From assembly GCF_011383005.1 (NCBI RefSeq), contig NZ_CP049935.1, positions 992,001-1,056,000 on the forward strand: a stretch of 64,000 nt of DNA, read 5' to 3'. The stretch comes from Phycicoccus sp. HDW14 (GTDB taxonomy: Bacteria > Actinomycetota > Actinomycetes > Actinomycetales > Dermatophilaceae). Positions 36,890-46,895 of the stretch are shown in pieces. The translations under genes were made by a program, and so were the position numbers. How positions within the stretch are numbered: position 1 is the stretch's first letter; each line of letters starts with the position of its first letter. The notes under the pieces were generated by a model. That model saw nothing but the letters and a program-made list of their open reading frames with translations. It had not been told where the DNA came from and made no database searches.

Positions 36890-37732
36890 ACCGGTAGCCG
36901 CTGTCGCGCAGCACGTCACCGACGATGCGCTGGCTGCCGAGGATCTCGCCGGCGAACTCGCCGAGCACGACCCGCAGGGCGAGCGACGGCGCCGGCAGCA
37001 CCGCGGGTCGGCCGAGCGCGCGCCCCAGGGCCGAGGCCACGTCGCGCTGGCGCGCGGGGTCGAGGGCCGAGAGGTTGACCGGCCCGGTGACCTCGGGGTG
37101 GTCGAGCAGGTGGAGGATCGCCCCCACCTCGTCGGGCAGGGTGATCCAGGGCATGAACTGCCGCCCCGACCCGAGCGGCCCGCCGAGGCCGAGCCGGCCC
37201 AGGCGCAGCAGCGGCTGCATCGCGCCGCCGTCGGGGCCATGACGATGCCGGTGCGGATCAGCGCGACCGAGGCGCCGGCCTCCACGGCCGGCCGCGTGCA
37301 CGCCTCCCAGGCTGCGGTGACGTCGCTGAGGAAGCCGGTGCCCACAGGGCTGGCCTCGGTGAGCTCCTCCTCGCCGCGGTCCCCGTAGAACCCCACCGCG
37401 GACCCGGAGACCAGGCGCACGGCGTGGTCCGCGGACGCGACCGCCGAGGCCACCGCGGTCGTGGAGTCGGTGCGCGAGGCGAGCACCTCGCGCTTGTAGT
37501 CGGGCGTCCAGCGCTTGTCGCCGACCCCCACACCGGCGAGGTTGACCACCGCGTCGACCCCGTCGAGCACGGCGGGGTCGAGGTGGCGCGACGCGGGGTC
37601 CCACCGCACCTCGTCGGCGGCACGCGGGGCGCGGCGCACGAGGCGCACCACCTCGTCGCCGCGCTGCGTGAGCGCGGCGACGAGGGCGGTGCCGATGAGA
37701 CCGGAGGACCCGGTGATCGCGATGCGGCTCAT
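36843..37732 (-). CDS. TIGR01777-type NAD-dependent epimerase family protein; frame broken
   Basis: The protein begins MSRIAITGSSGLIGTALVAAL, an NAD-binding Rossmann motif, with VVNLAGVGVGDKRWTP and SGSAVGFYGDRGEEELTE as in the TIGR01777 group (SulA/YfcH-like). One base lost at the G run 37233-37236 separates the C-terminal part (QFMPWITLPDEVGAILHLL and SQRIVGDVLRDSGYRFIHPTL). Restored length is 296, typical. Physiological substrate is unknown. The gene follows the E2 gene at 22 bases, so it may be co-transcribed. Confidence 0.87.
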
Positions 37733-37754
37733 GGTGGGCCCGGGTCGACGCCGG

Positions 37755-39701
37755 TCAGAGACCGAGGTCGGCCTCGAAGGCACCTTCCTCGAGGCGCTGC
37801 TTCATCGTCGTGAGGAAGCGCGCGGCGTCGGCGCCGTCGACGATGCGGTGGTCGTACGACAGCGCCAGGTAGACCATCGAGCGGATCGCGATGGTCTCGC
37901 CCTCGTCGCCGGTGACGACGATGGGCCGCTTGACGACCGACCCCGTGCCGAGGATGGCGACCTGCGGCTGGTTGATGATCGGCGTGTCGAACAGCGCTCC
38001 GCGAGAACCGGTGTTGGTGATGGTGAAGGTTCCGCCGGCGAGGTCGTCGGGCATGATCTTGTTGCTGCGCGTGCGGTCGGCGACGTCGGCGATGCCGCGG
38101 GCCAGGCCGGCGATGTTGAGGTCGCCGGCGTTCTTGAGCACGGGCACCAGCAGGCCCTTCTCGGTGTCGACCGCGACGCCCAGGTGCTCGGCGCCGTGGT
38201 AGGTCACCTCGTCGTCCTCGATGCTTGCGTTGACCGTCGGGTGGGCCTTGAGGGCCTCGACCGCGGCGAGCGCGAAGAACGGCAGGAACGAGAGCTTGGT
38301 GCCCTCGCGCTGCGCGAAGTCGCCCTTCGCGCGGTCGCGCAGCCGGGCGATGCGGGTGACGTCGACCTCGACGACCGTCGTCAGCTGGGCCGAGACCTGG
38401 AGCGACTCGACCATCCGGCGGGCGATGGTGCGGCGCAGGCGCGACATCTTCTCGGTCGTCCCGCGCTTGGAGGAGGTCTCCGGGGCCGAGGCCGCGGGGG
38501 CGGAGGCCGCCGGGGTCGTGGCCGGCTCGGCCGCCTGCGGGGCGGGCTCGGGCTCGGGGGCCTTCTGGGCCTCGGCGGCCGCGAGCACGTCCTGCTTGCG
38601 GATGCGCCCGCCGATGCCGCTGCCGGTGAGGGTGGCCAGGTCGATGCCGCGGTCGGCGGCCAGCTTGCGGACCAGCGGTGTCACGTAGGCGCTGGCGTCG
38701 TCGGAGCCACCCGAGGCCGTCCCCGAGGCGGGGGCGGTGGACGTGGGCGCCGGGGCAGCGGGGGCCTCGTCGGCCTGCGCGGCGGCGGTGTCGGGGACCT
38801 GCTGCGGCGGGGCCTCCTCGGCCGGGGCCGGCTCGGGGCCTTCTCCTCGGCGGCCGGCGGCTGGGGGCGGGCTCGGGCTGGTCCTCCTTGGCGGGGACCT
38901 CCTCGGCCGGGGCCTCCTGCTGCACGGCGGGCTCCTGCTCCGCGGCGGGCGCGGGGGCGCTGCCGCCACCGGACCCCCGACGACGGCGAGGTCGGCGCCG
39001 ACCGGGACCGTCTCGTCCTCCTGGACGAGGATCGAGGTCAGCGTGCCCGCGACGGGGGAGGGGATCTCGGTGTCGACCTTGTCGGTGGAGACCTCGAGGA
39101 GCGGCTCGTCGACGGCGACCTCGTCGCCCTCGGCCTTGAGCCAGCGGGTCACCGTGCCCTCGGTGACGGACTCGCCGAGCGCCGGCATCTGCACGGTGGT
39201 GCCACCGCCGGAACCACCGGAGCCGCCGGAGTCGCCACTGCCCGAACCGTTCTCGTCGGCGGAGGCCGCGGGCTCGGCGGCCGGCTGCTCGTCGCCGGCG
39301 TCGGACTGCGGCTCGGCGGGCTCCTGGCCACCCTCGTCGCCGGCCTCCGCGACGGCACCGGCGTCGGCGGGGTCGGACACCTCGTCGGCGGGGCCGTCGG
39401 AGGACTCGGCCGGGGCCGGCTCGGACGCCGGGGCGTCGCCGCCGGAGTCGCCGCCGGACGGGGCGCCCTCACCGATGACGGCGAGGTCGGCGCCGACGGG
39501 GACGGTGTCGTCCTCCTCGACGAGGATCTCTTGGAGGACACCGGCCACGGGGGAGGGGATCTCGGTGTCGACCTTGTCGGTGGAGACCTCGAGCAGCGGC
39601 TCGTCGACCGCGACCTCGTCGCCGACACCCTTCAACCACCGCGTCACGGTCCCCTCGGTGACGGACTCGCCGAGTGCGGGCATCTGTACACGTTCGGACA
39701 T
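37755..39701 (-). CDS. sucB: 2-oxo-acid dehydrogenase E2, dihydrolipoamide succinyltransferase type; linker frame disturbed
   Basis: E2 forms the core of a 2-oxo-acid dehydrogenase complex. Two lipoyl domains (about residues 2-78 and 168-245) each carry the lipoylation motif [12 protein letters not shown], followed by an E3/E1-binding domain ([19 protein letters not shown], about 337) and the acetyltransferase domain ending [17 protein letters not shown]. The frame leaves and returns in the second linker: single bases are lost at 38974-38978, 38863-38867 and 38835-38838, three in total, so the two ends stay in phase. Restored residues are Ala/Pro/Glu-rich as expected. GAAGGAG sets ATG 39701. 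lpd lies 39 bases upstream. Succinyl versus acetyl specificity is not certain. Confidence 0.9.
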   Translation of the reverse strand: MSERVQMPALGESVTEGTVTRWLKGVGDEVAVDEPLLEVSTDKVDTEIPSPVAGVLQEILVEEDDTVPVGADLAVIGEGAPSGGDSGGDAPASEPAPAESSDGPADEVSDPADAGAVAEAGDEGGQEPAEPQSDAGDEQPAAEPAASADENGSGSGDSGGSGGSGGGTTVQMPALGESVTEGTVTRWLKAEGDEVAVDEPLLEVSTDKVDTEIPSPVAGTLTSILVQEDETVPVGADLAVVGGPVAAAPPRPPRSRSPPCSRRPRPRRSPPRRTSPSPPPAAGRRGEGPEPAPAEEAPPQQVPDTAAAQADEAPAAPAPTSTAPASGTASGGSDDASAYVTPLVRKLAADRGIDLATLTGSGIGGRIRKQDVLAAAEAQKAPEPEPAPQAAEPATTPAASAPAASAPETSSKRGTTEKMSRLRRTIARRMVESLQVSAQLTTVVEVDVTRIARLRDRAKGDFAQREGTKLSFLPFFALAAVEALKAHPTVNASIEDDEVTYHGAEHLGVAVDTEKGLLVPVLKNAGDLNIAGLARGIADVADRTRSNKIMPDDLAGGTFTITNTGSRGALFDTPIINQPQVAILGTGSVVKRPIVVTGDEGETIAIRSMVYLALSYDHRIVDGADAARFLTTMKQRLEEGAFEADLGL

Positions 39702-39740
39702 CAGTGGTGCTCTCCTTCGTGGGCGGTGGCGGTCATCACT

Positions 39741-41123
39741 CTAGTTGTGCGTGTGGAGGGGCTTGCCGGCGAGCGCCAGGTGGGCCTCGCCGAGCGCCTC
39801 GTTCTGGGTCGGGTGGGCGTGGACGAAGGCGGCGACGTCCTCGGCATGGGCCTCCCAGCCGACGATGAGCTGGGCCTCGCCGACCTGCTCGCCCATCCGC
39901 GAGCCGACCATGTGGACGCCGACGACCGGCCCGTCGGCGACGCGCACGAGCTTGACGAAGCCCTGCGTGCCGAGGATCTGGCTCTTGCCGTTGCCGCCGA
40001 GGTTGTACTCGTAGGCCTCGACCGCGTCGCCGTGCACCGCGCGCGCCTGCTCCTCGGTGAGGCCGACCGAGGCCACCTCGGGGTCGCAGTACGTGACACG
40101 CGGGATGGTGGTCTCGTCGAGGGGCGCCGGGTCGAGGCCGGCGATCGCCTCGGCGACGTAGATGCCCTGGGCGAAGCCGCGGTGGGCCAGCTGGAGGCCC
40201 GGCACGATGTCCCCGACGGCCCACAGGCCCTCGACCCCCGTGCGGCACGGCCCGTCCGGCACGACGAAGCCGCGCTCCAGCCGGACACCGGCCTCCTCGT
40301 AGCCGAGCCCGTCGGTGACCGGTCCGCGGCCGACGGCGACGAGCAGCAGGTCGGCCTCGAGCTCGGTGCCGTCCTCGAGCCGCACGGTGACGGCGTCGGC
40401 GCCGTCCTCGGCCGAGGCGAAGCGGACGCCGGTGCGCACGGTGATGCCGCGCTTGCGGAAGGCCCGCTCCAGCGCCGTCGACGACGCGGGGTCCTCGGCG
40501 GCGACGAGCCGCGGCAGCGCCTCGACGACCGTGACCTCGGAGCCGAACGAGCGCAGGACCGAGGCGAACTCGACCCCGATGACCCCGCCGCCGAGGACGA
40601 CGACGCGGGCCGGAACCTCGTCGAGCCCGAGGGCCTGGTCGCTGGTCATCACCCGGCCGCCGACCTCGAGGCCGGGCAGCGTGCGGGCGTAGGAGCCGGT
40701 GGCGAGGACGACGTGGCGCCCCACGAGCGTGCGGTCGCCGACGACGACGGAGTGCGGCCCGTCGAGCCGCCCCGCCCCCTCGACGTAGTCGATCTTCCGC
40801 GCCTTGACGAGCCCCTGGAGCCCCTTGTGCAGCCGGGCGACGACGCCCTCGCGGTAGGAGCGGACCCCCGGCATGTCGATTCCCTCGAGCGTCGCACGCA
40901 CGCCGAAGCGTCCGGCCTCGCGCGCGGCATCGGCGACCTCCGCCGCGTGCAGCAGCGCCTTGGTCGGGATGCACCCGCGGTGCAGGCAGGTGCCGCCGAG
41001 GAGGTCCTTCTCGACGAGGGCGACGGAGAGGCCGAGCTCGGCGGCGCGCAGGGCGCACGCGTAGCCCCCGCTCCCTCCTCCGAGGACGACGACGTCATGG
41101 GTGGGTTCGGCGGTGGCCGGCAT
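39741..41123 (-). CDS. lpd: Dihydrolipoamide dehydrogenase (E3)
   Basis: The 460-residue flavoprotein reoxidises dihydrolipoyl groups of E2. It has the FAD motif VVVLGGGSGGYACALRA (about residues 11-27), the redox disulfide C46/C51 (GGTCLHRGCIPTK), the NAD motif VVVLGGGVIGVEFA and the catalytic His-Glu in HAHPTQNEALGE near the C-terminus. GGGAG lies about 8 bases before the ATG. It leads the minus-strand train lpd, E2, epimerase. Length and motifs are normal; the frame is intact. Confidence 0.95.
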   Translation of the reverse strand: MPATAEPTHDVVVLGGGSGGYACALRAAELGLSVALVEKDLLGGTCLHRGCIPTKALLHAAEVADAAREAGRFGVRATLEGIDMPGVRSYREGVVARLHKGLQGLVKARKIDYVEGAGRLDGPHSVVVGDRTLVGRHVVLATGSYARTLPGLEVGGRVMTSDQALGLDEVPARVVVLGGGVIGVEFASVLRSFGSEVTVVEALPRLVAAEDPASSTALERAFRKRGITVRTGVRFASAEDGADAVTVRLEDGTELEADLLLVAVGRGPVTDGLGYEEAGVRLERGFVVPDGPCRTGVEGLWAVGDIVPGLQLAHRGFAQGIYVAEAIAGLDPAPLDETTIPRVTYCDPEVASVGLTEEQARAVHGDAVEAYEYNLGGNGKSQILGTQGFVKLVRVADGPVVGVHMVGSRMGEQVGEAQLIVGWEAHAEDVAAFVHAHPTQNEALGEAHLALAGKPLHTHN

Positions 41124-41284
41124 CCGGTGCTGCTCCCTCTCGCGGTGGCGGGTCGTGGCCCGGCGTCAGGTGGGTGGGTGGCGCCGGCGCTGCCCCGCAT
41201 CCTGTCACTCCCGACGACGCGGCACGAGGCGGCGTCGCGCGGTGGACGCCGTCGGCGCGCAGGTCCTGCCCTTATCGTGTGCGC

Positions 41285-41611
41285 ATGGCGTGGTGGAGAC
41301 GCGGCCGGAGCCGGAAGGCGGCGCCGCACGACGGCAGCGACCTCGCGAGCGCGCGGACGCACCTGCAGGAGTTCGTGCGCAGCCGGCGGGGGGTCGAGGC
41401 GTACGTCGAGCCGGCCACCAACGTCACGGCCACGACCGTCGTCCTCATCGCGCACGACGGGGAGTGGACCCGTCGAGCCCTGCCGACGCGCCCGCAGGCC
41501 TTCGAGGTCGCGCGTGGCCTCGAGGTACCGGTCTACGACGTCAACCTCACGGGCTACCCGGCGCGGATGCGCGCCTGGACCACCCGTCAGCGCCGCGAGG
41601 GACGCGCCTGA
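41285..41611 (+). CDS. Small conserved hypothetical protein
   Basis: The 108-residue protein has a basic N-terminus (MAWWRRGRSRK) and a compact alpha/beta-looking domain containing LQEFVRSRRGVEAYVEP, TTVVLIAHDGEWTRR and VPVYDVNLTGYPARMR. Related proteins occur in actinobacteria near the 2-oxo-acid dehydrogenase genes, often without function. The ATG at 41285 is preceded by TATCGT at 41275-41280, close enough for a leaderless transcript. It is divergent from lpd. Confidence 0.75.
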   Translation: MAWWRRGRSRKAAPHDGSDLASARTHLQEFVRSRRGVEAYVEPATNVTATTVVLIAHDGEWTRRALPTRPQAFEVARGLEVPVYDVNLTGYPARMRAWTTRQRREGRA

Positions 41612-41683
41612 GCAAAGTGGTGGCCACCTCGCCCCGTTCGTGCGAGCGTGGGGTCACGATCCGCCGACGGAAGGACCGCACCG

Positions 41684-41878
41684 ATGAGCTCCAAGGACCG
41701 ACCCCGCGCCGCCGTGCCCGACGACGTCAAGGCCCGGTTCAAGGCCGCGCTGGAGAAGAAGCAGGCCCACGGCGGGACCGACGTCTCCGACACCGCGGAG
41801 CACGGCAAGGTCGACCACGCCCACGGCCCCGAGACCAGCGCCCGCCAGCAGATGTTCCGCCGCAAGAGCGGCGGCTGA
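41684..41878 (+). CDS. DUF5302 family small protein
   Basis: The 64-residue protein is highly charged and probably partly disordered: AVPDDVKARFKAALEKKQ, a His/Asp-rich centre, and the family-typical end RQQMFRRKSGG. Short proteins of this type are widespread in actinobacteria; their function is not known. GGAAGGA lies about 9 bases before the ATG at 41684. Confidence 0.8.
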   Translation: MSSKDRPRAAVPDDVKARFKAALEKKQAHGGTDVSDTAEHGKVDHAHGPETSARQQMFRRKSGG

Positions 41879-41895
41879 CCCGGCCCGGACGCACC

Positions 41896-41931
41896 GACGG
41901 CGGGCACCCCTGACCGGGGGTGCCCGCCGTC
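41896..41931. terminator. Bidirectional hairpin terminator between DUF5302 and pepA
   Basis: A perfect 15-bp stem (41896-41910 with 41917-41931) lies between converging genes and can serve both. Confidence 0.85.
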
Positions 41932-41953
41932 GTCGTGCCGGGAGGGTGCGGCG

Positions 41954-43475
41954 TCAGGCGCGGTGCCCCTCGACGAGGGTGACGAGGGTCGAGACGCCGA
42001 ACCCGGTGCCGCCCTTGGGGGTCCGGCCGCGCGGGCCCTTCTCGTTGTACGACGGTCCGGCGATGTCGACGTGGGCCCAGTCGATGCCCTCGCCGACGAA
42101 CTCCTGGAGGAAGATCCCGGCGGTGAGCATGCCGCCGGCCCGGTCGCCCTTGTGCGCGAGGTCGGCGGTGGGGGTGTCGAGCTTGGCGCGCATCGCCGCC
42201 GGCAGCGGCATCGGCCAGGCGCCCTCACCGGCGGCGTCGGCGGCGGCGACGACCGTGGCGCGGAAGTCGTCGTCGTTGGCCATGACGCCCGCGATGTCGT
42301 CGCCGAGGGCGATCATCTGGGCGCCGGTGAGCGTCGCGATGTCGACGATCCAGTCGGGCTTCTTCTCGCTCGCGAGGCAGATGCCGTCGCCGAGCACCAT
42401 CCGGCCCTCGGCGTCGGTGTCGAGGATCTCGACGCTCGTGCCGTCGCGCATCACGACGACGTCGCTCGGGCGCTGCGCGGTGCCGCCGGGCATGTTCTCG
42501 GCGAGGCAGAGGTAGCCGGTGACGGCCACCGGGCCGCCGAGCTCGGCGGCGGCCAGGACGGCCGCGGCGACGGCGGCGGCGCCCGCCATGTCGGACTTCA
42601 TCGTCACCATGCCGCTGCTCGGCTTGAGGTTGAGGCCGCCGGAGTCGAAGGTGATGCCCTTGCCGACGAGCGCGACCGAGCCCTTGGCGCCCGAGGGGCG
42701 TAGGACATCGTGACGATGCGCGGCGGGTTGACCGAGCCCTGGCCGACACCGGTGATGCCGCCGAAGCCGCCCTTGGCGAGCGCCTTCTCGTCGAGGACCG
42801 ACACGGTGACCTTCGCGGGGAGGCGGCGACCCGCTTGCGGACCGCCTCGGTGAAGGACTGCGGGAAGAGCAGGTTCGGCGGGGTGTTGACGAGGTCGCGG
42901 GCCCAGTCGCGGGCCGCGCCGATGGTGGCCGCGCGGGCCACGGCGTCCTTGACCGCCTTGGCCTGGCCGGCGCCGGAGACCACGGTGACCTTCGGTCCCG
43001 CGGTGGTCCTGGTGGCGGCCCCGCGCCCGCGGCGCCCGGGGAACGGAGCGGCCTTGTCGTAGACGTACGTGCCGGCCCACGCGCCGTCGGCGACGGCCGA
43101 GACGCTCTCGACGTCGGGGGTCGGCAGGGCCACGCCGACGCTCTTCTTGCCGCGCACGGCGCGCAGCGCCACGGCCGCGGCGTCCCGCAGCACGGTGTGG
43201 GCGAAGGCGGTGCTCGAGGTGTCGCCCTCACCGAGGCCGGTGACGACCACCGAGGTGGCCTTGACCCCGGGGACGGCCACGACGCGGTGGACCTCCTCGG
43301 CCCGGCCGGTGGCCTCGAGGTCGGCGAGCACCGCCTGGAGGTGGACGACCGCCTTGCGCGGCAGCCCGTGCCCGGAGGCGAGGTCGGCGCCGTCGGAGGT
43401 GCGGACCGACCCGACGACGAGGGCGTCGACGGGCAGGTCTGCGGAGGTCTTGGTCGTCACGGTCAGTGATGTCAT
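41954..43475 (-). CDS. pepA: Leucyl aminopeptidase (M17 family); frame broken twice
   Basis: M17 aminopeptidases are two-metal hexameric enzymes that remove N-terminal residues. The catalytic region shows [16 protein letters not shown] with the metal-binding Lys and Asp, [10 protein letters not shown], and [12 protein letters not shown] (usually NTDAEGR). Breaks at the G runs 42817-42820 and 42695-42698 each need one base; the restored protein has 507 residues, a normal length. Between the breaks the sequence [19 protein letters not shown] is well conserved. TAGTCT ends 6 bases before ATG 43475. Confidence 0.92.
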
Positions 43476-43481
43476 GTCGGC

Positions 43482-43487
43482 AGACTA
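43482..43487 (-). promoter_or_regulatory. -10 element (TAGTCT) for pepA
   Basis: TAGTCT on the minus strand ends 6 bases before the pepA ATG; no ribosome binding site intervenes. Confidence 0.55.
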
Positions 43488-43519
43488 TCCGGGGCGGTGG
43501 GGCCCCTCGCGGGGCGCGG

Positions 43520-43525
43520 TAACGT
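43520..43525 (+). promoter_or_regulatory. -10 element (TAACGT) for gcvT
   Basis: TAACGT ends 7 bases before ATG 43533. The pepA and gcvT boxes face away from each other within 45 bases, forming a compact divergent promoter. Confidence 0.5.
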
Positions 43526-43532
43526 GCCCACC

Positions 43533-44635
43533 ATGACCGACCTCAAGCACTCGCCGATCCACGACCGGCACGTGGCGCTCGGCGCCAAGATGGCCGACTT
43601 CGGGGGTGGTCGATGCCCATCGAGTACCCCGGCGGCGGGGTCGTCGCCGAGCACACGGCGGTGCGCGAGCGCGTCGGGCTCTTCGACGTCAGCCACCTCG
43701 GCAAGGCCCGGGTGTCCGGCCCGGGCGCGGCCGGCTTCGTCAACGCCTGCCTCACCAACGACCTGCGCCGCATCGGTCCGGGCCAGGCGCAGTACACGAT
43801 GTGCTGCACCGAGGACGGCGGGGTCGTCGACGACCTCATCCAGTACCTGCGCAGCGACGAGGACGTCTTCCTCATCCCCAACGCCGCGAACACCGCCCGG
43901 GTCGTCGAGCTGCTGGCCGCCGCCGCGCCCGAGGGGGTCACCGTCGAGGACCTCCACGAGGGCTACGGCGTCCTCGCGGTGCAGGGTCCGCGCTCGGACG
44001 AGGTGCTCACCCGGCTCGGCCTGCCCGTCGACCACGACTACATGAGCTTCGTCGAGACGCAGTGGGAGGGGCTGCCGGTCATCGTCTGCCGCACCGGCTA
44101 CACGGGGGAGCGCGGCTACGAGATCGTGCCCGCCTGGGACGTCACGGGCTCGGTCTGGGACGCGCTCGCCGAGGCCGTCGCCGCCGAGGGCGGGCTGCCC
44201 GCGGGCCTCGGCGCCCGCGACACGCTGCGCACCGAGATGGGCTACCCGCTGCACGGCAACGACCTGTCCCTCGAGATCACCCCGGTGATGGCCGGGGCGG
44301 CCTGGGCGGTCGGCTGGGACAAGGACACGTTCTGGGGCAAGGAGGCCCTCGTCGCCGAGCGGGCGGCCAAGGAGACCCGGCTGATGCGCGGCCTCGTCGT
44401 CACCGGACGCGGCATCCCCCGCTCGCACTGCGAGGTGCGCGACGCGTCCGGCGCCCTCGTCGGCGAGGTCACCTCGGGCACGTTCTCGCCCACCCGCAAG
44501 CAGGGCATCGCCCTCGCCCTGCTCGACCGCTCGGTCACCCTCGGTGACGAGGTCGTCGTCGACGTCCGCGGGCGCGAGGTCTCCGCGACGGTCAGCAAGC
44601 CGCCGTTCGTCGAGGCGGGAGTGCGGTCGTCGTGA
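43533..44635 (+). CDS. gcvT: Aminomethyltransferase (glycine cleavage T protein); frame broken near the start
   Basis: GcvT transfers the methylene group from lipoyl-bound aminomethyl to tetrahydrofolate. The first 25 codons ([21 protein letters not shown]) and the rest ([31 protein letters not shown]) are split at the G run 43602-43606; one added G restores [10 protein letters not shown] and 367 residues. Conserved features include DVSHLGK, LTNDL, the [13 protein letters not shown] segment and [18 protein letters not shown]. No gcvP or gcvH is in the window. The stop overlaps the next gene's GTG. Confidence 0.92.
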
Positions 44636-44847
44636 GCGAGCAGTGGACCTGGACCTTCGAGGACGCCTCCGGGGCACCGGTCACGGGGGAGCCGACGACC
44701 ACGACGTCCTTCCCGACGCAGTCCGACGCCGAGAGCTGGTTCGGCGAGGTGTGGCGCGAGCTGGGCGACGCCGGCGTGGCCGGGGTGACCCTGTACCGCG
44801 ACGGCGTGGTGGTCTACGGGCCGATGAGCCTCGAGGCCGCGCCCTGA
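44632..44847 (+). CDS. Small conserved hypothetical protein coupled to gcvT
   Basis: The 71-residue acidic protein ([47 protein letters not shown]) starts at GTG 44632, overlapping the gcvT TGA. The single small alpha/beta unit has no motif I recognise. Coupling to gcvT suggests shared expression but not necessarily a shared function. Confidence 0.75.
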   Translation: MSEQWTWTFEDASGAPVTGEPTTTTSFPTQSDAESWFGEVWRELGDAGVAGVTLYRDGVVVYGPMSLEAAP

Positions 44848-44866
44848 CCCTCGCCGGGGAGCCGGC

Positions 44867-45448
44867 TCAGGACGGGTACTGGCCGCGGGCGACCTGCGGC
44901 TTGGGCATCCGCTGGCGGCGCAGCTGGAAGACGCGCATCACCGCGTAGGCCACCGCGCCGCGCGGCACGGCGTCGGCGCCGAACTTCGCGACGATGCGCT
45001 TCTTGAGGCCGCGCCACATGAGCACGCTGTCGATGACGACGGCGAGCACGGACGCCCAGGTGAGCGCGACGCTGATCGTGAAGATCGTCTGCTGGCGCAC
45101 GAGCGAGAGCGCGAGGACGACGAGCATGATCGGCAGGAGGAACTCGCCGAGGTTGCGCCGGGCGTCGACGTAGTCGCGGATGTAGCGCTTCACCGGACCC
45201 TTGTCGCGCGGCGGCAAGCCGGCCTCGTCACCGGTCTCGAGGGCCTTGCGCGTGCGGGCCAGCTGCTCGCGGCGCTTCTGGCGCTCGATCTGCTTGGCCT
45301 CCTTGCGGTCGGCGACGACCAGCGGCTGGCGCCGGGCCGCCTCCTGGTCGCGACGCTTGGGCGTCGGCCGGTTCTTCGCGCCCTCGCGCGACGGGGCCAG
45401 CGCCTCGTCGGCGAGCTTCTCGTTGGTGGTCTTGCTGCGTCCGAACAC
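44867..45448 (-). CDS. DUF3043 membrane protein
   Basis: The 193-residue protein has a long basic, helical N-terminus (about 1-95, rich in KRRDQEAARRQP and RKEAKQIERQKRREQLA) and two membrane helices at about 112-165 (LGEFLLPIMLVVLALSL and FTISVALTWASVLAVVI), ending in a basic tail. This matches actinobacterial DUF3043 proteins, whose role is unknown. The basic coiled region might bind RNA, ribosomes or acidic lipid. GTG 45448 is the family start. Confidence 0.85.
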   Translation of the reverse strand: MFGRSKTTNEKLADEALAPSREGAKNRPTPKRRDQEAARRQPLVVADRKEAKQIERQKRREQLARTRKALETGDEAGLPPRDKGPVKRYIRDYVDARRNLGEFLLPIMLVVLALSLVRQQTIFTISVALTWASVLAVVIDSVLMWRGLKKRIVAKFGADAVPRGAVAYAVMRVFQLRRQRMPKPQVARGQYPS

Positions 45449-45525
45449 GAGGACAACTCTAGGTGCTCGCCGGGGGTGGCCCGTCGAGGGCGGGAGCCGG
45501 GCCCCTGCGGCGGTCGCGGGCTGGG

Positions 45526-45531
45526 TAGGGT
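45526..45531 (+). promoter_or_regulatory. -10 element (TAGGGT) for the M20 dipeptidase gene
   Basis: TAGGGT ends 8 bases before GTG 45540. Confidence 0.5.
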
Positions 45532-45539
45532 CGGGCGGC

Positions 45540-46895
45540 GTGACCGACGTGCTCAGCGACGACCAGACCAGCGCCCTGCGCGACCGCATCCGCGACCTCA
45601 TGCCGCAGGTGCGCGCCGACCTCGAGGCCCTGACCCGCATCCCCTCCGTCTCCCTCGACGCCTTCGACCAGGCCCACGTCGACGCGAGCGCGGAGGCCAC
45701 GGCCGCCCTGCTGCGCGCCGAGGGGCTCGACGTCGAGATCGTCCGCGAGGGCGGGCGGCCGGCGGTCATCGGCCACCGCGACGGTCCGCCCGGCTCGCGC
45801 ACGGTGATGCTCTACGCCCACCACGACGTCCAGCCGCCCGGCGACGACACCCTCTGGGACAGCCCCCCGTTCGTGCCCACCGAGCGCGACGGGCGGCTGT
45901 ACGGCCGGGGTGCCGCGGACGACAAGGCCGGGATCATGGCCCACGTCGCCGCCCTGCGCGCCCACGGCGACGACCTGCCCGTCGGCGTCACGGTCTTCGT
46001 CGAGGGTGAGGAGGAGGTCGGCTCGGACTCGCTGGCCACCATCCTCGAGCGGCACGGCGAGAAGCTGCGGGCCGACGCCATCGTCCTCGCCGACTCGACC
46101 AACTGGGCGATCGGCGAGCCGGCCCTCACGACGACCCTGCGCGGGATGATCCGCGTCGTCGTCACGGTGCGCACGCTCGACCACGGCATCCACTCCGGGA
46201 TGTTCGGCGGCGCCGTACCCGACGCCCTGACCGCGCTCGTGCGGCTCCTGGCGACCATGCACGACGACGCCGGCGCCGTGGCCGTCGAGGGGCTGCGCTC
46301 CGGCGTGGCCGCCGACCTCGACTACCCCGAGTCGCGGCTGCGCGAGGAGTCCGGGCTGCTCGACGGCGTCTCGACGATCGGCACGGGCTCGCTGCTCTCG
46401 CGCATCTGGACCCAGCCGTCGATCACGACGATCGGCATCGACGCCCCCTCGGTCGTGGAGTCCTCGAACACGCTGGTGCCGAGCGCCTCGGCGAAGGTCT
46501 CGATGCGCATCGCCCCCGACGAGGACGACATGGAGGCCTTTGCCCTCCTCAAGGCCCACCTCGAGCAGCACGCGCCGTGGGGTGCGCAGGTCGACGTGCA
46601 CCTCGACGACCGCGGGCTCGGGTTCGCCGCCGACGCGGAGGGACCGGTCTACGACCAGGCCCGCGCTGCCTTCGCCGACGCGTGGGGCGTGCCGCCGGTC
46701 GACATCGGCGTCGGCGGGTCCATCCCGTTCGTCGCCGCGTTCGCCGAGCAGTTCCCGGAGGCGGCCATCCTCGTCACCGGGGTCGAGGACCCCGACGCCC
46801 GGGCCCACGGCGCGAACGAGTCGCTGCACCTCGGCGAGTTCGAGCGGGTCTGCGTCGCCGAGGCCGTCCTGCTCGCCCGGCTCGGGGCGCTCTGA
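45540..46895 (+). CDS. M20 family metallopeptidase/dipeptidase
   Basis: The 451-residue protein is a two-zinc M20 hydrolase: YAHHDVQPPGDDTLWDSPPF holds the first ligands, GRGAADDKAG the bridging Asp, VEGEEEVGS the catalytic Glu pair, and the C-terminal histidine lies in GANESLHLGE. The central dimerisation domain spans about 210-330. Related enzymes are cytosolic non-specific dipeptidases (PepV/CNDP-like). The TGA overlaps the next ATG (TGATG), indicating coupling with the glutathione-transferase-like gene. Confidence 0.9.
   Translation: MTDVLSDDQTSALRDRIRDLMPQVRADLEALTRIPSVSLDAFDQAHVDASAEATAALLRAEGLDVEIVREGGRPAVIGHRDGPPGSRTVMLYAHHDVQPPGDDTLWDSPPFVPTERDGRLYGRGAADDKAGIMAHVAALRAHGDDLPVGVTVFVEGEEEVGSDSLATILERHGEKLRADAIVLADSTNWAIGEPALTTTLRGMIRVVVTVRTLDHGIHSGMFGGAVPDALTALVRLLATMHDDAGAVAVEGLRSGVAADLDYPESRLREESGLLDGVSTIGTGSLLSRIWTQPSITTIGIDAPSVVESSNTLVPSASAKVSMRIAPDEDDMEAFALLKAHLEQHAPWGAQVDVHLDDRGLGFAADAEGPVYDQARAAFADAWGVPPVDIGVGGSIPFVAAFAEQFPEAAILVTGVEDPDARAHGANESLHLGEFERVCVAEAVLLARLGAL

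Noticed and set aside
43476..43532. Glycine riboswitch upstream of gcvT
   Set aside because: The gap between pepA and gcvT is under 60 bases and is filled by two divergent -10 boxes.
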